A stretch of DNA of 64,000 nucleotides from Cristatella mucedo (lineage: Eukaryota > Bryozoa > Phylactolaemata > Cristatellidae), in assembly GCA_009760855.2 (NCBI GenBank), contig WPIO01000071.1:45001-109000 (forward strand). Reading direction: 5' to 3'. Below are positions 22,124-32,225 of the stretch, piece by piece; within the stretch, counting starts at the first letter, position 1; the number at the start of each line of letters is the position of its first letter. Under the pieces are notes generated by a model. The model did not search any database and was not told the DNA's origin. It was given only the letters and a program-made list of their open reading frames with translations. The translations under genes and the position numbers were made by a program.

Positions 22124-23320
22124 TCAATGGTGTCCTTCACCCGATGGACAGCGGAGAGCGTCCTTGTCCCCCTTTTCACTTCTCTCGATGTAAAACATGT
22201 CTTCGGCGAATCGATAGCCGTCGCTGTGAAAACCCCAAATGTTTGTCACCAATATCGTCAGCAGGCTCTGATCGAATCTGTGGCACTTGCCGAAGTCGTT
22301 GATGCTCCGCCCCCACTGACAAGGCTCGGCTACCATTATAGGAGCGATGCAGCGATGGTCGAGCGCGCACGCGTAGAACCAGAACAGGAAAGTGGAGAAG
22401 AGCTCTCGCGTGTTGGCGACGAGAAATGACGCTCCCGTCGCCGTCGTCGTGTACTTCAAGCTCTCGTCGTCCACGGCAACGTAAAAGAACATCTGGGGGA
22501 ACGTCGCCGCCCACACGGAGTGCTCATAATCGCGGAACATGACCATGCCGTGCCGCTCTTTCAGAAGAGACAGAACGCGATCGACATTCGAGGACGTGAA
22601 GCGTACCGAGGCGTCCACCCACCATAGAATCGGAGTGGACTCGCTAAACGACTCCATGATGACGAGCGGCTTGAAGGCGTACGTCATCAGCGTCGCCACG
22701 TGCTTCGGGTACTTGGAGAAATCGAAGCGCTTGTAGGTCACTCTGCAGAGCGTCTTGAGAGTAGCGACTTGCTCGGCGGTGAGTCCGAGGTCCCAGTAGA
22801 TGATCTGGTTACCTGGAAAGAACTTTTGTATGCTCTTCACTTGCACGAGAGTCTCCGTGAAATGATCGGCGCTTGCGGCAGTGATGAAGGAGAGAGAACG
22901 CAGAAGGTCAAGGTTATGTAGATCAACAGGTCGATCGGCCGAAGCGAGCGCCGCTTTGACGAGTCGCAAGGGAAGACGCAGAGGCTTCGGCGCCGTGCGA
23001 CACACGGTTTTGGGCTCCGTTCCCGAGGCACCCCTGCTGCCGATGCCGTCGCAGCAAGCCGTGTGCGTGACCTCGACGACGTCTTCGCCTTCGCCTGCGG
23101 GCAAGGTCAGGTCGCCGACGGCAGGAAGCGTGTCGTTGCAGACGGCCGGAAATCCGGGGAAGCTCATGTTGAACGCCACGATCGGCGTCCGGTGATCTCG
23201 CCGCGCCACTTCGAGCTCCGGTCTGACTAGAAGCAGGCCGATCGCCAGCATCAACGCGAAGAGGAAGATGGCCGCCTTCACTGCCGGCGTCCTGCGTCCT
23301 AATCTCCTGCACCCAGTCAT
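22124..23320 (-). CDS. DUF1647-like type II membrane protein, copy C
   Basis: An intact 398-residue single-exon frame. Residues 1-15 are basic and 16-32 are the signal anchor. Sequons lie at 51 (NMS) and 62 (NDT), and the CC pair at 89-90. FITAAS is at 145-150, YWDLGL at 175-180, WWVDASVRF at 233-241, GASFLVANTRELF at 296-308 and CHRFDQSL at 346-353. An aspartate in a hydrophobic strand (WWVD) and the DQSL helix are typical of GT-A-like folds, so a Golgi glycosyltransferase role is plausible but inferred. It is closest to copy B. The start is conserved with B, and the frame upstream is closed by a TAG with no further ATG. A (CAG)27 tract sits 37 bases upstream. Confidence 0.9.
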   Translation of the reverse strand: MTGCRRLGRRTPAVKAAIFLFALMLAIGLLLVRPELEVARRDHRTPIVAFNMSFPGFPAVCNDTLPAVGDLTLPAGEGEDVVEVTHTACCDGIGSRGASGTEPKTVCRTAPKPLRLPLRLVKAALASADRPVDLHNLDLLRSLSFITAASADHFTETLVQVKSIQKFFPGNQIIYWDLGLTAEQVATLKTLCRVTYKRFDFSKYPKHVATLMTYAFKPLVIMESFSESTPILWWVDASVRFTSSNVDRVLSLLKERHGMVMFRDYEHSVWAATFPQMFFYVAVDDESLKYTTTATGASFLVANTRELFSTFLFWFYACALDHRCIAPIMVAEPCQWGRSINDFGKCHRFDQSLLTILVTNIWGFHSDGYRFAEDMFYIERSEKGDKDALRCPSGEGHH

Positions 23321-23356
23321 TTCCGCATCTGCAGGCGTAAGCCAGATTCTAGAGCG

Positions 23357-23357
<1 letters not shown>

Positions 23358-23438
<81 letters not shown>
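23358..23438. repeat. (CTG)27 / (CAG)27 trinucleotide repeat upstream of copy C
   Basis: Twenty-seven perfect CTG units on the plus strand (CAG in the sense of gene C), starting 37 bases before the ATG. The matching position in copy B has no repeat (GAGCGACGCTGCC). It lies in the presumed 5' UTR or core promoter. Confidence 0.97.
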
Positions 23439-23439
<1 letters not shown>

Positions 23440-23762
23440 ACCTAGTCGCCTCACTGCAATCGCCGGGAAGCGACTAGCGACCTTAGGCGACAAAAATTGA
23501 TTTTGAGATGAGAGCGCAATATCAGAGCTCCATATATGTATATATACATATTAAAAATATATATAATCTTACATATTACACACAAATATATATGTATATA
23601 TGTAATACATAAGATTATACATATTTTTAATTTAGTAGTTATATAAGTGTAATGTATATAAATTTATGTAATATATATATATATATATATGGTTCTTTAT
23701 TAATTATTTTATCACAACAGTGTACCTTTGCTAGAGTATATATATATGTATATATATATATG

Positions 23763-23797
<35 letters not shown>

Positions 23798-23814
23798 TGA
23801 TACTGATTGTGCTC
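23439..23814. other. AT-rich microsatellite spacer
   Basis: Mostly TATATG/TATATA simple sequence (23530-23800). There is a partly palindromic stretch around 23555-23630 (ATATATAATCTTACATATTAC...GTAATACATAAGATTATAC). No gene is seen. Confidence 0.6.
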
Positions 23815-25210
23815 AGCGACCGCCGGCGAACGCTACGCCGTACGCCGGGCGGACGAGCTCGAATCCGTCGGGGAATCGTTAACCTTAAACTGCTCGCTTC
23901 GAGCATTTCCGCCCAGCGGGTGCTTTCGGAAGTCGACTGATGCGGCTGCACCGGCCATCTCTCTGCGTTCCCTCCTGGTCTAGAGCATGCTGGTTTGCTG
24001 AGCGCCCAGGCAGCGTGCGCTCCCCCACCAGGCGTGCCGAGCCATGGCCGGCTGGGTCTGCCATGTCGGCAGTGGGTTGCGTGCCGTTGTCAAAGTGCTG
24101 CTCGCTGCCCACGCAGCGGGTTAGTGTCCTCCTTGCTCTCCGTCACTCTGAGAGCATTTTTCGTCGTCCTGCAGTCGGATGAAGATGCGTGGGTGGGAGG
24201 GGGGATCTTGTGCGCTACCCTGCACCCGTTGTCGCCTCCTCCTTCTCTTTGATTTCTGGTAATGGCAGCGCTGCCGCCGGGGCCTGTGCCACTACTGTCA
24301 AGTTTTGTGTAACAAGTCTGAAGTTTAACCTTAAACTGCTCGCTTCGAGCATTTCCGCCCCGCTCGCCGAGAGCCGTTTCTTTTCGGTGCTAAGCGGAAC
24401 ACGCGGCCACCCCTGCCGACATCCACGGCGGTATTCCCACGCCGCTTCCGGCTGTACGTTAATGTTCAGAGCCTCTGAGCGAGCACATCCTGTAATCGTA
24501 CTAAATAAAATAAATAAATCCTAGTTGATTGAACAGCCTCTTTTTGTATAGCGACAGAAGAGCCTTTACGGCTATCACCACCGCTTGTTGTGGCGATAAA
24601 GAATCGCCGACCGCAGGAATCGAACCCACGACCTCGGGGGCGAGGTCGTGAAAGCAACCGCCTTACCTAGTGTGCCACCACGGCTCACCGTCGTACTGTC
24701 GGCACGGCGATCGGACTGTCGCCGGTCCACCGCGCCCACGTGCGTGCGAGACGGACCCGATAGCGGCGGTCGGCCGTCGAACGCGAGCCCGAGACGTTGC
24801 TCTGTAAGGCGGGAGCTCGCGCCGACCGGAGAGGACCGCCGGGACGGAGAGACGGCGGACGTCGCCGGAAGTTCGCTGCCGGGCGCTCCCGCTCATTTGC
24901 GCGAGCACGCGCGCTCGCCGGCTCTCGAGGCGCCACGCGGATTCGCTCGCTTTGTTCTCGACGGCTGCTCGCTGCTGACCGGAGAGGACTTCCGGAGAAG
25001 AGGGAGACCGCGGTCGCCGCCGCCCCCTGCAGACGTTTGCTGGCGGACGTGCTCGCTCGCTTGCGCCCGAAAGGAAGGTACTATTTGCTGCGCTCTCACC
25101 GCCGCCGCTTCGAGGCGCTCCGCGGATTCGTTCGCTCGGCGTAAATATCGCTCGACCGCTCCGCGCGGATCGACGGTCAGCCGACCGGACGCGCGTCGGG
25201 CGTGCGCCGC
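23815..25210. repeat. Dispersed repeat R3, copy in C-D interval (interrupted)
   Basis: The R3 head (CTCAGCGACCGCCGGCGAACGC) lies at 23815-23935. The body resumes at about 24325 after foreign sequence and again after the SINE at 24521-24689, continuing to about 25210 with blocks shared with 15400-15690 and 33560-33870. It is very GC-rich, so long open frames exist on both strands without recognisable protein. Confidence 0.65.
24521..24689 (-). mobile_element. tRNA-derived SINE, family 1
   Basis: Full copy: head GAGCCGTGGTGGCACACTAGG, B box GGGTTCGATTCC, end AATCAACTAG. It is inserted into repeat R3, so it is younger than that repeat. Confidence 0.85.
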
Positions 25211-26340
25211 TCGGAGCCGAAACCCGCGCGACGCAGCAGCGAAGGTGCACCAGCAGCACCCAGGAGGTGCGTTACCCTCGCAAGCCTCGGCCGCGGGCGA
25301 CCTAAAGGCCGCCCGCGCCCGAGACGACGTTTGCCCGCGCGCTAGCGCCGCGCGAGCGCACAGTAGCCCGGTCCGAGCGTCCCGGTCCCGGCGAGCGTAG
25401 GAGCGGCGAGCGCCGCGCGAGAGAGCGCCAGCCGAATCGTGCACGCTGGCCAGCGCACGTCCGAGGCCGGAGAGACCCCGAGTGACCCCGAGCGACGCGG
25501 CTCGAGCCGCTCCGGTAACGCTCCGGTAACGCGGCGAGGCGACGCAGCACCCTGTGCCAGCACGCGCGCGAGACGCTCCGGAAACTCGCGCGCGAGTCGC
25601 TCGGGCGAGCGGAATTATTGGCCCACCCGTCGGGGCTGGACGTGCTGCGCGGGCTCTCGCGCGCTACGCGCAGACGTCGCGAAAGCTCTCGTCAGCGCCA
25701 CCAGCTCTCGCTCGGACGCTCCGGCGCCACTTGCCTCGGTGCCCGGCTCTCAGCGGCTGCGGCTCCGCGCGGTATCGTGCAGCTGCTGCCGCAGCAGCAG
25801 CCGGCTGCTGCTGCAAACGTCGCGAAATGGCGCGGCACCCGCGAGCTCCCGAGCCGCCGGAGACGTCGTAAATGTGCGATCGTCGTGAATCGTGACAATG
25901 ACGATCGTGAATCGCCGGTCAGACAATGCGAGGCTCGGATTCCTGGGGCCCTGAATGACATTGCCGGCCGAGGCATTGTGCGAGGCAATAGGCGCGATGC
26001 AGCCGCGGAATGGGAGGGGAAGGGTCAGACTATCGCCGCGAGATATCTAGCGGCTCGAGCACGAAGCGCCAGTGAAAGACGGCGGCGACTTGAAGCAACG
26101 CATTTAAGTGACTGCTGCTTACGCCTGCGTTGGTGCACGCGCTCCCACGGTCCCGGTCCCGCGCGACCTCACGCGGTCCCGCGTGCTTCATCCGCTGCGG
26201 GCGCTACGCAAAGCTTCTCTGCGGCCAGCGGCCGCAGAGAAGCTCTCCGCTGCGGAGCTCAGAGCCAGAGCGAAGGCTCAGCCGTCCGAGGAGGAGGTTT
26301 TGTTAGGCTGGTGCAAGTGAGCCCCAGTTACCAGTGAATC
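25211..26340. other. GC-rich spacer, no recognised gene
   Basis: High-GC sequence with overlapping open frames on both strands (longest 25618-26337 +). Their Arg/Ala/Ser composition is what GC-rich non-coding DNA gives, and no domain is recognised. A CpG-rich regulatory region is possible but unproven. Confidence 0.4.
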
Positions 26341-26354
26341 CAGAGAGGAGAGAG

Positions 26355-26535
26355 GAGAGAGGTGACCTGCAGAGGTAAAGCTTCTGTCGCCAACTGTCTT
26401 TAAGCGGAGGTATGGAACAGCTAATTTATTGTCCGCACAGGACCTGAGGGCGCGAAGAAGCTGAAACTGGTGCAGCAGTTCAGCTTGAGCCAAGCCGTGG
26501 CGGGCCTTGTGGGTCAGCGTAAGAACTTGGCTCTG
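26355..26535 (-). mobile_element. Fragment of LINE family 2, C-terminal coding part
   Basis: The minus strand encodes LTHKARHGLAQAELLHQ, LRSCADNKLAVPYLRLK and TVGDRSF. The same peptide is in the copy at 62290-62990. Truncated at both ends. Confidence 0.8.
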
Positions 26536-26544
26536 TATCCGGGC

Positions 26545-26785
26545 ACGTGCATGCGAGCGAGGCGTAGTCAAACCTTGCACGGCATCCAACTTGGCGTTTA
26601 TTGGCTTCGATTGATTTGACAGTCTTGTAACTGACGTTTTTGATACTATCGCAAGTCGTGGGTTTGTCTGTTCCTCGTCTCTCTCAATCTACGATGAATT
26701 CCTGTTCGGTGGAGTAAGACCCCTGAATGGCTTTATTACAATATCTACGTCCTCGCTAGACCACGATCTTGTCAGCAACGCTCAA
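26545..26785. repeat. Dispersed repeat R2, copy 2
   Basis: Matches 19498-19740 block for block. It lies beside a LINE family 2 fragment, which may indicate common origin. Confidence 0.7.
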
Positions 26786-27253
26786 TCCTAGACCCTAATC
26801 CCAGATCCTAATCCTAGAGCTAAATAACAGATCCGAATCCCAGATTTCAATCCTAGATCATCGCGACTGACACACCTACATAATCCGATTTGCTTATGCT
26901 TGATTCAACCCAATTTTCATCGCCCGTGAAAATTAGCAGCTGCTCGCCCTTTGCTTCTGCATCCTTGTCTAAGCATGACAGTAGCTCGTTTGCCAAACGT
27001 ATCCTCATCACAGCAGTTAACTAACTATCGGGTGTTGCCATTTTCGCTGCTAGCAGTTTTTCAGGTGTCCGGTTATGGATGTAACTCGCTTAATCGCTAA
27101 GCGAAAACTTAAATCTACGTTGCTATTATCGACCGCCGTTTTTCGACCTCATTCACATACTAGTAGTTGAAAATGCGTCAAAAGACGAGCCGATATATCC
27201 ATATTCTACAAATATCATTTAAAACCTGTGAAATATGCTTGCAGTGAAGCTTT
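26786..27253. other. 3' flank of copy D
   Basis: A short run of CCTAGA/CCCAGATCC words lies at 26790-26860. After that the sequence faintly resembles the 3' flanks of the other gene copies (ACGTTGCTATTATCGACCG). No gene is seen. Confidence 0.45.
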
Positions 27254-28507
27254 TCAGCGATGTCCTTCGCCCTGTGAACAGCGGAGAACGTCCTCGTCTC
27301 CCTTTTCACTTCTCTCGATGTAAAACATGTCTTCGGCGAATCGATAGCCGTCGCTGTTAAAACCCCAAATGTTCGTCACCAATAACGTCATCAGGCTCTG
27401 ATCGAACCTGTGGCACTTGCCGAAGTCATTGATGGTCGGCCCAAACTGGCACGGCTCGGGTGCCATGACTGGAGCGATGCAGCGACGGTCAAGAGCGCAC
27501 GCATAGAACCAGAACAGGAAAGTGGAGAAGAGCTCTCGCGTGTTGGCGACAATAAATGACGCTCCCGTCACCGTCGTCGTGTACTTCAAGCTCTCGTCGT
27601 CCACGGCAACGTAAAAGTACATCTGAGGAAACGTCGCCGCCCAAACGGAGTGCACAGCATCGCGGAACATGACCATGCCGTGCCGCTCTTTCAGAAGAGA
27701 CAGAACGCGATCGACATTCGAGGACGTGAAGCGTACCGAGGCGTCCACCCACCACAGGACCGGAGTGGACTCGCTAAATGACTTCATGATGACGAGTGGC
27801 TTGAAGGCGTATGTCTTCAGCGTCGCCACGTGCTTCGGGTACTTGGAGAAATCGAAGCGCTTGTACGTCACTCTGCAAAGCGTCTTGAGAGTGGCGACTT
27901 GCTCGGCGGTGAGCCCGAGGTCCCAGTAGATGATCTGATTACCTAGAAAGTACTTTTGTATGCTCTTCACTTGCACGAGACTCTCCCTGAAATGACAGGT
28001 GTTCGTGCCAGTGACGAAGGAGAGGGAACGCAGAAGGTCAAGGTTTCGTAGATTGACTGAGCTCTCGGCCGACGCGAGCGCCGCTTTGACGAGTCGCAAG
28101 GGAAGACGCAGAGGCTTCGGCGCCGTGCGGCACACGGTTTTGGGCTCCGTTCCCGAGGCGCCCCTGCTGCCGATGCCGTCACAGCAAGCAGTGTGCGTGA
28201 CCTCGACGACATCTTCGCCTTTGCCTCCGGCTAAGGTCAGGTCACCGACGGCAGGAAGCGTGTCATTGCATGCAGCCGGAAATCCGGGGGAGCTCATGTC
28301 GAAAGCTGCAGTAGGCTTTGGGAGACCGTGCTTCCGCAGAGCATGCTTTAGAGGCAGTCGGTGCTTTTGACTGAAAATGACAAGGCCAGTCAAAGCCATC
28401 GCAACGGCGACCACGACGATGGCCGCCTTCCGCACAGTCGCACTGGTTGGCGATCCGCTGAAGACGTCCCTCATGTCTTGGTCTGCAAGCGAGAGCAATG
28501 CACGCAC
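27254..28507 (-). CDS. DUF1647-like type II membrane protein, copy D
   Basis: An intact 417-residue frame. An alternative start 11 codons in (MRDVFSGSP, 28474) matches the conserved start of copy E. The signal anchor lies at about residues 28-45 (AAIVVVAVAMALTGLVIF). The lumenal domain has FVTGTN, YWDLGLT, WWVDASVRF, GASFIVANTRELF and CHRFDQSLMTLL. The N-terminal third follows copies E/F (MRDV.SGSP, RLPLK), parts of the middle follow copy C (SLKYTTT), the next part (CQFGPTINDFGKC) follows E, and the extreme C-terminus (GEGHR) again resembles C. This patchwork suggests gene conversion. Function is inferred to be glycosyltransferase-like; the reaction is unknown. Confidence 0.88.
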   Translation of the reverse strand: MRALLSLADQDMRDVFSGSPTSATVRKAAIVVVAVAMALTGLVIFSQKHRLPLKHALRKHGLPKPTAAFDMSSPGFPAACNDTLPAVGDLTLAGGKGEDVVEVTHTACCDGIGSRGASGTEPKTVCRTAPKPLRLPLRLVKAALASAESSVNLRNLDLLRSLSFVTGTNTCHFRESLVQVKSIQKYFLGNQIIYWDLGLTAEQVATLKTLCRVTYKRFDFSKYPKHVATLKTYAFKPLVIMKSFSESTPVLWWVDASVRFTSSNVDRVLSLLKERHGMVMFRDAVHSVWAATFPQMYFYVAVDDESLKYTTTVTGASFIVANTRELFSTFLFWFYACALDRRCIAPVMAPEPCQFGPTINDFGKCHRFDQSLMTLLVTNIWGFNSDGYRFAEDMFYIERSEKGDEDVLRCSQGEGHR

Positions 28508-29394
28508 CGAACACTGTGGCGCGCTTGCTTCGCGTCACAGTGTTTGCGCGTCGACGGAATTATCAAACAAGTTCCGGGTCCGCAACCGCCACCCGGAACC
28601 CAGGTGGAGGGCCCAGATAGAAGCGATACAGCGAGCGCTGACTTTTTTCGACGGTGCAAACGTTTGCCTACGGCCCGCCTCTAGGTCTGCTCGGGACGGA
28701 AAGGCTGATACAGCGAACGATACAGCAAGTGATGCAGCCCATGATACAGCAAGCACTGGAAGAGAGCGTTTCAGCGAGCCGTGATTGGATGTAGGTCGGG
28801 TCGGCGAAGACGCGACGGCACGCGCGACTGAAAGGTCAGCCGGTCGGTCGCCCGAGCGACTGCGCCGCCGCCAGCGCCCGCCGCCATTTCTCTGAATCTA
28901 CCGAGTAAGACAGTGCCACGCTGCTGAAATCGGCATAATCGGAGTAATTTACCGCGAATCGAAACTCGCCATAGCTGTTCGAAAATGACTGCGTATTGGC
29001 AGGCTGAAGTGAATGCTTCCTGTGACGGAATGCTGGAAGATTTCTAGTCGAGGCCAAATCACCAATATCTGAAACAATACCTAGCGGATAGATGCAATTC
29101 AAAGCAGCTTCATACGTAAACGTTCCTGTGACGGAATGCTGAGAGATTTCTAGCCGAGGCCTGTAAGACTACAGATGCACCCATCGCGGCCCATTTCGGG
29201 CTGCCTGCCTGCCTCCTTTGTCTGCGCTTTTGAGATCTTTTTGCTGATGTCGCAGTACGGTTAAGCTTTAGAAGCACACAATGGCCTGTCATCGGCATTG
29301 CTAGTTGAAGATTCGCCGCTCGAGTTAAGATATCCAACCTGGGCCACGGCCAAGCATGCCCATATGCTGCGACTACAAAATAGAATAATATAAT
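28508..29394. other. 5' flank of copy D, paralogous to 58120-59170
   Basis: Block-for-block match with the 5' flank of pseudogene F: CGACGGTGCAAACGTTTG.CTACGGCCCGCCTCTAGG, imperfect GATACAGCGAAC repeats (28700-28760), and ATGACTGCGTATTGGCAGGCTGAAGTGAATGC. It may carry the promoter. No gene is recognised. Confidence 0.6.
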
Positions 29395-29455
29395 TTGTTT
29401 GTGTAGCGCCCTGAGAGTGCTTGATCTCAATCCAGGCACTTCACATATGCCGCAG
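29395..29455 (-). mobile_element. SINE family 2, tail only
   Basis: GTGTAGCGCCCTGAGAG.GCTTGATCTCAATCCAGGCACTTCACATATGCCGC is the family-2 3' tail without its tRNA head. The same remnant is at 59172-59230, so it predates the block duplication. Confidence 0.65.
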
Positions 29456-29465
29456 TTTCTACTTA

Positions 29466-29607
29466 CTCGCTGATTTAGTATTTATGTATTGCCTCTTTTT
29501 GTGTAGCAACAGAAGAGCTGCCCTGACGGCCGCTTCACCGCTGCTTCAAGCGGCAAAAAGGAACCGCAGGATTCGTACCCACGACCTCTGGAGGTTTCAC
29601 ATCCTGT
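29466..29607 (-). mobile_element. Diverged SINE, family 1
   Basis: It shares CCTCTTTTTGTGTAGCAACAGAAGAGC and the B-box area (GGGTACGAATCC on the minus strand) with family 1. A paralogous copy is at 59246. Confidence 0.7.
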
Positions 29608-29640
29608 CATTCAGTCTTCTAAATAAAATAAAATAAATAT

Positions 29641-29741
29641 ATATCATTTATATAGCGCCCCAAGAGAACTTAATCTTTATTCAGGCGCTTCACATATGCC
29701 TCGGGGCTCGAGCCTACGACCTCAGTCAGACCTTGGTCTAG
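29641..29741 (-). mobile_element. SINE family 2, 5' truncated
   Basis: The tail (GAAGCGCCTGAATAAAGATTAAGTTCTCTTGGGGCGCTATATAAATG on the minus strand) and the B-box region are present. The A box is missing. It is absent from the paralogous F-G interval. Confidence 0.8.
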
Positions 29742-30194
29742 GCAGTGAATCGCCAAAGAAGCAGCTATTCCTGGAGGTCTTATTCAGCGTCACTTCAGTA
29801 TGCATGCGCCAAAAGCTTGAAACTCACTGCCAACTGCTGTCACAACATCCCCAGACTCGACAACGTTAGAAAGGAACGTTAGAAGCCTCTGATAGCTTCT
29901 TTGCCACTCGTTGCTCCGTCGCCACTCGGTGCACCGTCCTCTTCTGCTCGCACATATTCGAGCTGAACCTTTGCAAGTAGCCACTAAGAGACTGAATTGC
30001 AAGCAGCGCCTGAATTGAAACCAATTGACGCAAACGCCATTCCATTCACACCAACTTGCACATATACACGCATCACGGGTGGTCAGAGGTACGAGTCGAG
30101 ATGTGGTCAGAAATGTGGTTCGAGATGTGGTCTGAGATGTAGTCAGAGGTACTAGCCGAGCTCCGCGTCAGAGAAGCAATCTCTTCATGCATGT
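29742..30194. other. Spacer, nothing coding
   Basis: Part of it (29800-30000) resembles 14280-14680 (AAACTCA.TGCC.ACTGCTGTC.CAACATCCCCAGACT, CACATTCGAGCTGAA.CTTTGCAAGTAGCCACTA). An imperfect GAGATGTGGTC repeat lies at 30090-30150. Confidence 0.5.
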
Positions 30195-31170
30195 GTGTGC
30201 AAGTGTGGTTAGTGGCAGCATGCACAGTGTCAGCACGCATAAGTACATCAAGGACGAATCATAAGGACCCACAAAATGCTGTCCTAAATAGGTATGTTTT
30301 TAAGTTTCTTTTAAATGTGGTCAGGTCAGGGGATGTTGTGAACCAAGTCGGGAGTGAGTTCCAGGCTTTGGGAGCATACGAAGTAAATGCACGTTCTCCA
30401 AAAGATTTGAGGTTTTTACGAGGTATTGGTAAATTATTGGATTCCAAAATGCGGTTTCCTGGTGGGGAATAGATCCGAGAGATAGACTGGAGCTAAAGAA
30501 TAAAGTGACCTAAATGTGAGCGACAAAATCTTGATGGCGATCCGTTGCTCGACTGGTAGCCCTTGCAAGTCGGCGAGAAGTAGTGTGATGTGGCAACTGC
30601 GACTCTCATGACAGACAAGGCTAGCTGCATAATTTTGCACCACCTGTAAGCGCCTGATTGCACAGGCCGGTAGTCCAGCAAGCAGTGAGTTACAGAAGTC
30701 AAGACGGGATCTCATAAATGCATGGACCAACTTAGATGTGGCATTCCTATCTAAAAAAGTCCAAATTTTAGCAGAGTTATGTAGCTGAAAGAAAGCAGAC
30801 TTGATCACTACCTCATCTGCTCTCCTTACTCTGCTATGCTTCCCACTTAATCTTTGTTTCGTGAAACGAAGTCTGTTGGCTACCGAATGAGTACCGAAAG
30901 CCGCTTAAGCTGGGTGTGCTATACAAAACTGTCCTGCGTAACACCCACACGGTCTTTATGACTTTGTGGAGTTACAGGCGGAGATACATAATCGTGGAGC
31001 TGATATGATTGCCTAACGAAGGGACTCTTTAGAACAAGACGCCTAGATTTTGTGCTGATTCAACAGGAGATATGCTGGCAGAGCTCATTTTTAGCGTTAG
31101 TCTTTCTAATTTCTGAATCACACTTGGTTTGCCCATAACTAATAAGTTTGTTTTATCATAGTAGAACTAT
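30195..31170 (-). mobile_element. L2-clade LINE fragment, interrupted by another LINE tail
   Basis: Minus-strand coding remnants: LDFCNSLLAGLPACAIRRLQ, SLTFRSLYSLAPVYLSDLF, and SYAPKAWNSLPTW in another frame. At 30809-30989 it is split by a plus-strand LINE family 2 tail, after which its own sequence resumes (KPS.I.K…SASISPVES region) to about 31170. Frameshifts make it dead. The same nested arrangement occurs at 59590-60265. Confidence 0.82.
30809..30989 (+). mobile_element. Nested 3' tail of LINE family 2
   Basis: ATGCTTCCCACTT…TGTTTCGTGAAACGAAGTCTG.TGGCTACCGAATG through GTGGAGTTACAGGCGGAGATACATA. It matches the end of the 62290-62990 copy and lies within the minus-strand L2. Confidence 0.8.
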
Positions 31171-31171
31171 T

Positions 31172-31273
31172 CGTCAATTGGACATCACTCCCGGAAGTAC
31201 TGGCCGCCATCTAGCCGGGTGACGTCAATTGGACATCACTCCCGGAAGTACTGGCCGCCATCTAGCCGGGTGA
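31172..31273. repeat. 51-bp tandem duplication
   Basis: Two perfect adjacent copies (CGTCAATTGGACATCACTCC...TAGCCGGGTGA). The paralogous site at about 60285-60335 has only one. Confidence 0.95.
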
Positions 31274-31416
31274 CGGAAGAAAAAACGGACGTTCTGGCTT
31301 TAACTAGTAGAGATAATTGCCCCAATTGCTAGAGCAGATATAACTAACGCGGTCCCTACAGCAGCTAGATCCTGTAGCGGTCTCAGCCCTTCGATATCGC
31401 AGGCGGTAGCCTGCCC

Positions 31417-31825
31417 TGTAGTTTGTATGTATGTATTGTATGTCTGATAAGCCACTGGTGAGCTGTTAGAAGCACCACCACTGAGAGGGGCCGGTGCACA
31501 TCTGTGGTCCGCCTGTGATGTGGTATGGACACAGGCCGGTAACCAGCTGGTGGCCAGATGGTGGATTCACCATCAGGGTAGGCCAGTGCACTGCTGTGGT
31601 CCCGCCTTTGATGTGGCATGGACCAGCTGGTGGTCAGATGGTGGATTCACCATCAGGGTCGGCCGGTGCACCGTTGTGGTCTATGAGTCATCGGAGTCGA
31701 CCAGGGGAGGGGAGTCGTGTGAGAGCAGGGGCCGAGGGGAGCCGTGCGCTCTTCAACTCCGTGCGTTAGTAGTAAACTGTTGGTGTTGGGTATCGGCTGT
31801 CCCTCTGCTGTGCGACCAAACAACA
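31417..31825 (+). repeat. Left LTR
   Basis: 409 bases, nearly identical to 32854-33259. Starts TGTAGTTTG, ends AACAACA. Confidence 0.88.
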
Positions 31826-31984
31826 AGGTATTTCTCTTCGGGAGCGACTGTGGCCCATGCAAACAGGCTGCTGAACTTCGAGAGGGAGACCAAGAAATGT
31901 GGTTACGAACCAAGTGATTGGCACTTGTTTTTGCTCCTTGCGAAGCAGCGGCATTGTGCGAGGCGACAGACAGTGAGACTGCGC

Positions 31985-32225
31985 ACGGAGGAGGGCAACG
32001 GCGTCCTCGAGGAGGGTGGCGGCGTCCGCGTGGAGAGCGGCGGAGTCCGCGAGGAAGGCGGCGGCGTCCTCGAGGAGGGTGGCGTCGTCTGCGTGGAGGG
32101 TGGCGGCGTCCGCGAGGAAGGCGGCGGCGTCCGAGAGGAAGGCGGCGGTGGTGTCCGAGAGGAAGACGGCGGCGGCGTTCGCGAGGAAGGCGGCGGCGGC
32201 GTCTAAGAGAAAGGCGGCGGCGTCC
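31985..32225. repeat. GGCGGCGTCC-type minisatellite inside the LTR element
   Basis: About a dozen variant units such as GAGGAAGGCGGCGGCGTCCGC. Open frames occur on both strands. Confidence 0.85.

Noticed and set aside
23268-23477. Poly-leucine protein from the CTG tract
   Set aside because: The plus-strand frame is antisense to gene C and its leader, and the leucine run is simply the trinucleotide repeat.
24648-26337. Several long frames in GC-rich DNA
   Set aside because: Frames are open on both strands with biased Arg/Ala/Ser content, and parts belong to repeat R3. No domain is recognised.
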